A stretch of 64,000 bases of DNA from Selenomonadaceae bacterium (lineage in GTDB: Bacteria; Bacillota; Negativicutes; Selenomonadales; Selenomonadaceae), in NCBI GenBank assembly GCA_017527075.1, contig JAFXQM010000024.1, positions 1 to 64,000 of the forward strand, written 5' to 3'. The notes beneath the pieces were generated by a model, which saw only the letters and a program-made list of their open reading frames with translations, did no database searches and was not told the origin of the DNA. Below, one piece after another: positions 59,130 to 64,000 of this stretch. Position 1 is the stretch's first letter. Each line of letters begins with the position of its first letter. The position numbers and the translations under genes are program-made.

Positions 59130-59717
59130 ATGATGATGGTGAGGTTAAATACTCGACATGAGTTGCCGCGAATCGCCATTCGGCAGACGCAGGGACGCCT
59201 CGATGAATCGGGGATAATCCAGCCGAAGTCGCGAGGACACGGAAACCGTCAGGCACGAATCAATGAAGGCACAACCCAGCCGAGCCTCAGCCTTGACAGC
59301 TATCAAAGCCGCCGAGCTTACGGATTCAGAAAAATGAACGACTTGACGGCTGAACAAGGTCAACGGGGTCTCTCGGACGTGCAAGCCGCGACAGGCAGGC
59401 ATGGGCAAGAGGGTTGGTCAAAGGCCACGACGGCAGCTCAGCGCGGCAACGACGTCGTCCAAAAAATCAAGGCGGACATGTTCGCCGATTATCAAGCGCG
59501 ACCGGTTTTCACCACGGACGCCATACCCGACCCGCAAATGCAAGGTTATGCCGGCGAAGTCGTCGGCGAGCCCGACACGGGGGATGTTACTGTCGATATT
59601 GAAACTGAGCCGAATGCAAGGATTCACTACACACCGGGCAGCGTGGAAACTTATCTCCAAGACAAAGGTTTCATCCGCCACTGGGTCTCCACCGAGCATT
59701 ATGACATTTATGCCTGA
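59130..59717 (+). CDS. DUF6470-family flagellar-operon protein
   Basis: 195 residues, ATG behind AAAGGAGGG. Unusually Arg/Gln/Gly-rich first ~95 residues (RIAIRQTQGRLDESG), then FADYQARPVF...GDVTVDIETEPNARIHYTPGSVETYLQDKGFIRHW, the conserved DUF6470 C-terminal part. The family sits between flgL and fliW in many Firmicutes (as yviE in Bacillus); function unknown, perhaps assembly. 147 bp of plain spacer lie before it. Confidence 0.82.
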   Translation: MMMVRLNTRHELPRIAIRQTQGRLDESGIIQPKSRGHGNRQARINEGTTQPSLSLDSYQSRRAYGFRKMNDLTAEQGQRGLSDVQAATGRHGQEGWSKATTAAQRGNDVVQKIKADMFADYQARPVFTTDAIPDPQMQGYAGEVVGEPDTGDVTVDIETEPNARIHYTPGSVETYLQDKGFIRHWVSTEHYDIYA

Positions 59718-59769
59718 GCCGAGAAAAGTTTTTCATTCTGTCGGGGAAAGTTCAAGGGAGGAAAGCAAT

Positions 59770-60219
59770 ATGCGCAAAGTTTACACCAGCAGATTTGGTG
59801 AGATTGAGGTTGACGAAAAGAAAGTTGTTCATTTCAAGGACGGTATCCCCGCGTTCGAGGACGAGCACGAATTTGTCATTCTTCCTTATGAAGAGGACAG
59901 CCCCTATTACTTCATGCAGTCGCTTAAGTCGCCGGATTTGGCTTTCTTGCTGACGATTCCTTTCCTGTTCTTCAACGATTACACGTTCGAGCTTGACGAC
60001 ACTGTTGTTGCGGATCTCGGCATTGAAGACAGCGAAAACGTTTTCTATTACACCATGGTCACAATCCCGAACGGCTCTATCCGCTACATGACGGCGAATC
60101 TCTTGGCTCCCATCGTCCTCAACGGCGCGAACATGCAGGCCAAACAGGTCGTCCTGGAAAAGACAAACTACACGACCAAACATCGCCTCTTCCCCGAATC
60201 CGCCAAAAAGGAGGGGTGA
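59770..60219 (+). CDS. fliW: Flagellar assembly factor FliW
   Basis: 149 residues from ATG 59770, with AAGGGAGGAAAG before it; a longer in-frame ORF reaching upstream overlaps the previous gene and has no ribosome site. FGEIEVDEKKVVHFKDGIPAFED at the start (in two parts) and SPYYFMQSLKSPDLAFLLT are family signatures. FliW binds flagellin and CsrA, releasing CsrA when flagellin accumulates. Adjacent to csrA, as usual. Confidence 0.94.
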   Translation: MRKVYTSRFGEIEVDEKKVVHFKDGIPAFEDEHEFVILPYEEDSPYYFMQSLKSPDLAFLLTIPFLFFNDYTFELDDTVVADLGIEDSENVFYYTMVTIPNGSIRYMTANLLAPIVLNGANMQAKQVVLEKTNYTTKHRLFPESAKKEG

Positions 60220-60223
60220 TTAG

Positions 60224-60451
60224 ATGCTTGTCTTGACGAGAAAACCTCGTCAGCAAATAATGATTGGCGACAACATCGTCATTAACGTCGTGGAAGTGCA
60301 GGGCGAAAACGTGCGCATTGCGATTGACGCGCCGCGCGATATAAAAATCTATCGCGGCGAAATCTATCGTGCGATACAAGAGGAAAATCAAAAGGCGGCT
60401 CAAAAATTGGACGTCGATTTACACGGCGCGCTGCCGCTGAAAGACAATTAA
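60224..60451 (+). CDS. csrA: Carbon storage regulator CsrA
   Basis: 75 residues, ATG 60224 just after the fliW stop (GGAGGGG overlapping). MLVLTRKPRQQIMIGDNIVI and VRIAIDAPRDIKIYRGEIYR are the CsrA core, including the RNA-binding beta strands. Represses translation by binding GGA motifs, typically in flagellin mRNA. Paired with FliW for feedback control of filament protein. Confidence 0.95.
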   Translation: MLVLTRKPRQQIMIGDNIVINVVEVQGENVRIAIDAPRDIKIYRGEIYRAIQEENQKAAQKLDVDLHGALPLKDN

Positions 60452-60462
60452 GGGACAAGGGG

Positions 60463-60500
60463 GGCAGGAATAAAAACTCCTGCCTCCCGACTCCCGACAG
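60463..60500. repeat. Heptanucleotide-like repeats forming a hairpin
   Basis: GGGCAGGA and TCCTGCC flank a short A-rich loop, followed by CTCCCGACTCCCGAC, a variant of the 7-bp repeat. It lies between csrA and flaG and may be a weak terminator. Confidence 0.6.
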
Positions 60501-60520
60501 AACAAAGGAGTGTTTTAGTT

Positions 60521-60940
60521 ATGGTAGGGAAACTTAATGACATGGTCACGGCAGCAGTCGTCGTTGACTCGGCACCCAAGGCTCAACCGATTAGCGAGAA
60601 AGATTTCGCGCAGGTTCGGCAGCCCGTCGAGGCACCGCAAAAACCGTTGAATGTCCTGACGCCCGCGGAAAAGGAAGAGGCAAAGCAGGAAGCCCGCTTG
60701 GAGCCCGGCACAATGTCGGAGGCCTCTGTCAGCCAGATGACGGAAACCTTCAACGAGCTCATGGACAAAATCAACGTCAACCTTGAGTTCACCTATAACA
60801 AAGAAGTCGACATGTTTAACGTCAAGATGATTGATAAGGAAACCAAGGAAGTCGTCAAGGAATTTCCGCCCGAAGAAATGATTAAGAACATGATTAAGGC
60901 TAAGGAATGGTTGGGCGCTTTCATCGACAAGGCAGTCTAG
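60521..60940 (+). CDS. flaG: FlaG family flagellar protein
   Basis: 139 residues, ATG after CAAAGGAG. Disordered first ~70 residues, then conserved FlaG domain NVNLEFTYNKEVDMFNVKMIDKETKEVVKEFPPEEMIKN, seen in two blocks. Affects filament length or FliD-related assembly in some species; role otherwise unclear. Next gene fliD starts 30 bp later. Confidence 0.88.
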   Translation: MVGKLNDMVTAAVVVDSAPKAQPISEKDFAQVRQPVEAPQKPLNVLTPAEKEEAKQEARLEPGTMSEASVSQMTETFNELMDKINVNLEFTYNKEVDMFNVKMIDKETKEVVKEFPPEEMIKNMIKAKEWLGAFIDKAV

Positions 60941-60970
60941 AGCGGACGCCCTTTCTAAGGAGGGATTACC

Positions 60971-63148
60971 ATGGGTGTCAATGGAATTTACGGCTTGTCG
61001 GGTTCGGGCATGGACATCGAGTCGATGGTTAAAGTCGGCATGATGAGCAAGCAAAACGAATACGACAAGATGGCACAAAAGTTTACTCAGAACGAGTGGC
61101 TGAAGGCGGACTACCTTGAACTCAACAACCAAATCACCACGTTCAACGCCTCCACCCTCTCGCAGTATAAAATGTCGAACACCATGAACGCCAAGAGCGC
61201 GGAGACCAACTCCACGCAGGTCAAGGCGTCGGTGAATTCGGCGGCGGCTGTCATGGATCACAAGGTTCAAGTCACTCAAGTCGCCTCGGCTGCCTATCTC
61301 GTCGGCACGAACAATTTGACCCGCTACAACACGTCCACGGGCAAGGCTTACACGTCGACGGACGAAGGAAGCTCCAGCATTAAGCTCAGCGACGTCCTCT
61401 TCCAAGCACTCGCCACGAATTCTGCCGGCAACGTTTACGGTCAAGTGGCAGGCACGGATTTGGACATGGAAGATGGAACCCGCGACAAAGCTTCGGGAAC
61501 CAAATCGGATGACGGCGTGGTGATTAATAAGCCGCGGAAATTCGGCTACGCGGACATGACTGTAGAGGCACACTGGGAAAAGGACGGTGTTGCTATTGTT
61601 CCTGACGACACAGATCTTGCCACTGCATACGGAACTGTAGATACAGATGCTGGATGGAGATATGGGAAGAATACAAGAACCGATGAATACTACTGGCGAC
61701 AGTACAATACGAGCACAAACAAGTGGGAAAGAGTCAGTAACCCTATGGATGCTGCCCACGTAGACAGTTTCAAGGCTTTCATTGATAGCAAGAAAGAGAA
61801 AACCGGTCTGCAATGGTTACCCACCGAAACTAAACCAGCCGAGAGCACGGAAGGCACCTTGTCGAAGAGTGAGACGGCGTTCAGCTTCACCCTGTCGGAC
61901 GGCGTGACGAAAAATGAGGCAAGCACCGCCCTGAAGGAAGTTACAATCAGTTACACCTACGCGCAGCTGATGGGTGACGACGGAAAAACCTTCAACGACC
62001 TGGTTTCGGACATCAACAAATCCGGCTTGAATATAAAAGCGTCTTACGATTCTGTGCACGACCTGTTCTCCTTCTACAACAGCAAGACCGGCGCGGACAA
62101 CACCATAGACATTAAGATTGGCACGGACACCGATTATACGGGCTCGCGCTCCGCTTTGGCGACGAGGAATTTCTTCAACAACCTGGGGCTCTATCAGTCG
62201 GTGGGCGGCGAACTCTACAAGTCAAACGAAATAATCGACGCAAATAAGACGGAATCGACCGAAGCCACGACGATACTTTTCAACCTCGACAAAAATGGCA
62301 CGGGCGGCACAAATTCTTTCGCGGGCACGAACGCGGAGTTCAAGATTGACGGCGTGACTTACGACAACGTTGCAAGTAACAACATCACCGTCGGCGGCGT
62401 GACCTACACCGCGCTGGAAAAAATGAACTCCGACTCCGTGGCGACCGTCACAATCACGCAAGACACCGACGCGATTATCGACAAGGTTAAGAGTTTCATC
62501 ACGGACTACAACAAGCTGCTCGCTTCCCTCTACGAAAAATATGAGGAGAAACCGAACTCCGATTACAAGCCGCTCACTCAATCTCAGAAAGACAGCATGA
62601 AAGAAGAGCAGATAACCAAGTGGGAAGAGAAGGCAAAGAAAGGTCTCCTTTACCACGACCAGACAATCGGCAAAATCATTCAGAACATGCGCAGCGGGAT
62701 TATCCAGAGTGTTGAGGGCGTCGACGGGCAATATAATTCGGTGTTCAGCCTGGGCATTTCGACGACGGGGCTCAAAGGTCAGCTGGTGCTCGACGAGGAC
62801 AAACTCAAGAAAGCTCTCTCCGAAGACCCCGACTCCGTTTACAACGTCTTCGCCAAGCTTGACGCTAACGACATGGACAACCAGGCAAAGAGCGGTGTTG
62901 CTCAGCGGCTCGGTGACATTCTCGTGACGGCGAACAAGAGCATTAAAGACCGCGCAGGCTCCTCGGCAGACATCACCGAAGACAGCGACCTGAACTCTCT
63001 TTTGCGCAACCTGCAGACGAAGATGAGTAACTTCAAAAAGCTGATGAACTCGTTTGAAGACGCGCTTTACAAAAAATACGACGCAATGGAGGCGACGCTC
63101 GCCAAGCTCGGCACGCAGCTCAACTTCATCATGGGCGGCAACGGGTAA
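60971..63148 (+). CDS. fliD: Flagellar filament cap protein FliD (HAP2)
   Basis: 725 residues, ATG behind AAGGAGGG. N-terminal GIYGLSGSGMDIESMVKVGM (FliD_N) and C-terminal block from about 540 with KGLLYHDQTIGKIIQNMRSG, LGDILV... and a coiled-coil end. Caps the filament and guides flagellin insertion. Longer than usual. Residues ~195-290 (61560-61850) show a switch in base and codon use (AGA, GTT, GCT codons) relative to the ends, so this surface domain looks acquired or hypervariable. Flagellin is not in the window; fliS follows. Confidence 0.92.
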   Translation: MGVNGIYGLSGSGMDIESMVKVGMMSKQNEYDKMAQKFTQNEWLKADYLELNNQITTFNASTLSQYKMSNTMNAKSAETNSTQVKASVNSAAAVMDHKVQVTQVASAAYLVGTNNLTRYNTSTGKAYTSTDEGSSSIKLSDVLFQALATNSAGNVYGQVAGTDLDMEDGTRDKASGTKSDDGVVINKPRKFGYADMTVEAHWEKDGVAIVPDDTDLATAYGTVDTDAGWRYGKNTRTDEYYWRQYNTSTNKWERVSNPMDAAHVDSFKAFIDSKKEKTGLQWLPTETKPAESTEGTLSKSETAFSFTLSDGVTKNEASTALKEVTISYTYAQLMGDDGKTFNDLVSDINKSGLNIKASYDSVHDLFSFYNSKTGADNTIDIKIGTDTDYTGSRSALATRNFFNNLGLYQSVGGELYKSNEIIDANKTESTEATTILFNLDKNGTGGTNSFAGTNAEFKIDGVTYDNVASNNITVGGVTYTALEKMNSDSVATVTITQDTDAIIDKVKSFITDYNKLLASLYEKYEEKPNSDYKPLTQSQKDSMKEEQITKWEEKAKKGLLYHDQTIGKIIQNMRSGIIQSVEGVDGQYNSVFSLGISTTGLKGQLVLDEDKLKKALSEDPDSVYNVFAKLDANDMDNQAKSGVAQRLGDILVTANKSIKDRAGSSADITEDSDLNSLLRNLQTKMSNFKKLMNSFEDALYKKYDAMEATLAKLGTQLNFIMGGNG

Positions 63149-63185
63149 GGCGCGCGGACTTTAACGTAAGGAGTTGATGTGATAT

Positions 63186-63590
63186 ATGGTGAACCCGACA
63201 GAAGCTTACAGGCAGCAGCGGATTTTGAACGCCCCGCCGGAACACCTGACGCTCATGCTGTACAACGGCTGCATAAAGTTTATCGACGACGGCAGAGAAG
63301 CTCTCGAAAAGAAAGATTACGAGAGTGCCAACAACTTGTTGCAGAGGGCTCAGCGGATAATTTCCGAGTTTCGTCTGACCTTGAACTTTGATTATGAAAT
63401 TTCTCACCAGTTGCTCCCGCTTTACAATTACATTTACGACAGATTGGTTGAGGGGAACATAAAGAGTGACTTGGCTCAAATCGACGAGGCGCGGGGAATT
63501 GTCGTTGAACTGCGCGACGCCTGGTTCCAGGCCATGAAGACGGCGCGAATCGAAAAAGGCGGCGGCGAAGGCGGAAACGGTTATGCCTGA
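63186..63590 (+). CDS. fliS: Flagellar export chaperone FliS
   Basis: 134 residues, ATG behind AAGGAGTTGATG. NPTEAYRQQRILNAPPEHLTLMLYNGCIKFIDDGREAL, seen in two parts, is diagnostic of FliS. Helical bundle binding the C-terminus of flagellin in the cytoplasm. Ends in a Gly-rich tail GGGEGGNG. Overlaps the next gene by 8 bp. Confidence 0.94.
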   Translation: MVNPTEAYRQQRILNAPPEHLTLMLYNGCIKFIDDGREALEKKDYESANNLLQRAQRIISEFRLTLNFDYEISHQLLPLYNYIYDRLVEGNIKSDLAQIDEARGIVVELRDAWFQAMKTARIEKGGGEGGNGYA

Positions 63591-63933
63591 ACGAAACGTT
63601 CTGCAAGAGGCGCGAGTGCTTTGGCAAAAGTATTTCACGCTGACCAAGGAGCTTTTAAAGTTCAGCGACCAGCGGGATACGGAACTGTTCATGGAAATTG
63701 TCAACCAGCGCGAACGACTCGTCGAGATGATAAAAGCTTTGCCGCCGAATGATTATCGCGAATCCGAGGAATGCAAGCAGATGATTGCGCAGATGATTCC
63801 GATGGACAAGCAGATAATTTATCGGGCGAAGGCGTGGCTGAACAAATCTCGGAGACAAAACAGCGCGGTGCGTTCTTACGACTTAATCGAGTCGGCGGAG
63901 TTGCGCGGGACGGTTTTCAACAAAAGATACTGA
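63583..63933 (+). CDS. FliT-like flagellar helical protein
   Basis: 116 residues, overlapping fliS. Starts MPERNVLQEARVLWQKYFTLTKELLKF and is mainly helical to AKAWLNKSRRQN. Position directly after fliS is that of fliT, the FliD chaperone. Sequence similarity to FliT is low by eye, so the name is not assigned. Terminator follows. Confidence 0.72.
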   Translation: MPERNVLQEARVLWQKYFTLTKELLKFSDQRDTELFMEIVNQRERLVEMIKALPPNDYRESEECKQMIAQMIPMDKQIIYRAKAWLNKSRRQNSAVRSYDLIESAELRGTVFNKRY

Positions 63934-63944
63934 CGACAAATTTA

Positions 63945-63977
63945 AAAGACCGATGGAAAAATCCACCGGTCTTTTTT
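63945..63977 (+). terminator. Terminator closing the flagellar block
   Basis: AAAGACCGATGG pairs with CCACCGGTCTTT around an A/T loop, then six T. Confidence 0.87.
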
Positions 63978-63987
63978 GTTGCGCGGT

Positions 63988-64000
63988 GTCCCCTCTTTTT
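63988..64000 (-). repeat. Start of another 265-bp element copy at the window edge
   Basis: GTCCCCTCTTTTT matches the first bases of the reverse-oriented copies (B, D). The rest is outside the window. Confidence 0.5.

Noticed and set aside
59401..59769. N-terminal extension of fliW
   Set aside because: Overlaps the DUF6470 gene in another frame and has no family similarity; ATG 59770 has a strong ribosome site and gives normal length.

Overview
The window is a dense, mostly operonic stretch of bacterial chromosome. The features point to a flagellated, anaerobic, Gram-negative Firmicute of the Negativicutes/Selenomonadales type (inference). Supporting features are a PolC-type replicase, CdaA/CdaR c-di-AMP genes, the flgM-flgN-flgK-flgL-DUF6470-fliW-csrA-flaG-fliD-fliS block, indolepyruvate:ferredoxin oxidoreductase with PaaK, a CobT/ArsAB-like cobamide gene and MeaB. 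TTG and GTG starts are frequent. The palindrome AAAATTTT recurs in genes and spacers but is scarce in the lactate-dehydrogenase-like and large flagellar genes.

Layout. 1-4221 (minus) is a large RTX-like repeat protein with a HEFVH metalloprotease motif, running off the left edge with no stop. 4301-10500 holds a membrane GGDEF protein, an unknown gene, an EcfT permease, a DUF4422 glycosyltransferase and a Maa-type acetyltransferase. 10815-13813 holds a split chromate transporter interrupted by a broken toxin-like gene and its small partner, a 25-residue membrane peptide and meaB. 14012-18526 holds a YvyF-like flagellar protein, an exported protein with a Lys/Asp tail, tRNA-Gln, NagZ, a Dabb protein and a nitrilase. 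19180-24982 is an aryl-pyruvate/aryl-acid cluster (iorA, iorB, paaK, ACT protein). 25072-31102 holds an exonuclease-less PolC, ilvB and an MTAP-like phosphorylase. 31140-32685 (minus) is a compact two-gene RiPP-like cassette: a 51-residue Cys-containing peptide followed by a radical SAM/SPASM enzyme. 32778-39031 (minus) holds surE, putP, a lipoprotein and unknowns. 39169-41256 holds a C-terminally short RlmN and a divergent LDH. 41338-41808 is a 12-unit 39/40-bp tandem array between two matching terminators. 41847-44320 is cdaA-cdaR-slt. 44539-52203 holds an M48/TPR protease, a fused CobT-like (ArsA-ArsB-like) protein, a DUF2142 protein, a hydroxyacid dehydrogenase and a P-type-ATPase-like protein without its phosphorylation motif. 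52246-54061 (minus) is pth plus a radical SAM gene. 54143-63933 is the late flagellar block behind a sigma-28-like promoter.

Three kinds of non-coding repeat tie the window together. (1) A roughly 265-bp intergenic element occurs in four near-complete copies, one shorter copy, two disrupted copies and an edge fragment, in both orientations; its central 14-15 bp hairpin keeps perfect pairing despite sequence changes. (2) Heptanucleotide repeats of the CTAACTC / TTAGGAG type occur at about nine loci, often as hairpins and twice inside copies of the 265-bp element. (3) Tandem arrays with a period of about 39 bp, each unit carrying an A/T palindrome, occur twice.

Best candidates for something undescribed are the RiPP-like cassette, the covarying intergenic element, the fused ArsAB-like protein and the pseudo-P-type ATPase. 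All family calls are by eye from translated sequence and known motifs; no database search was made.
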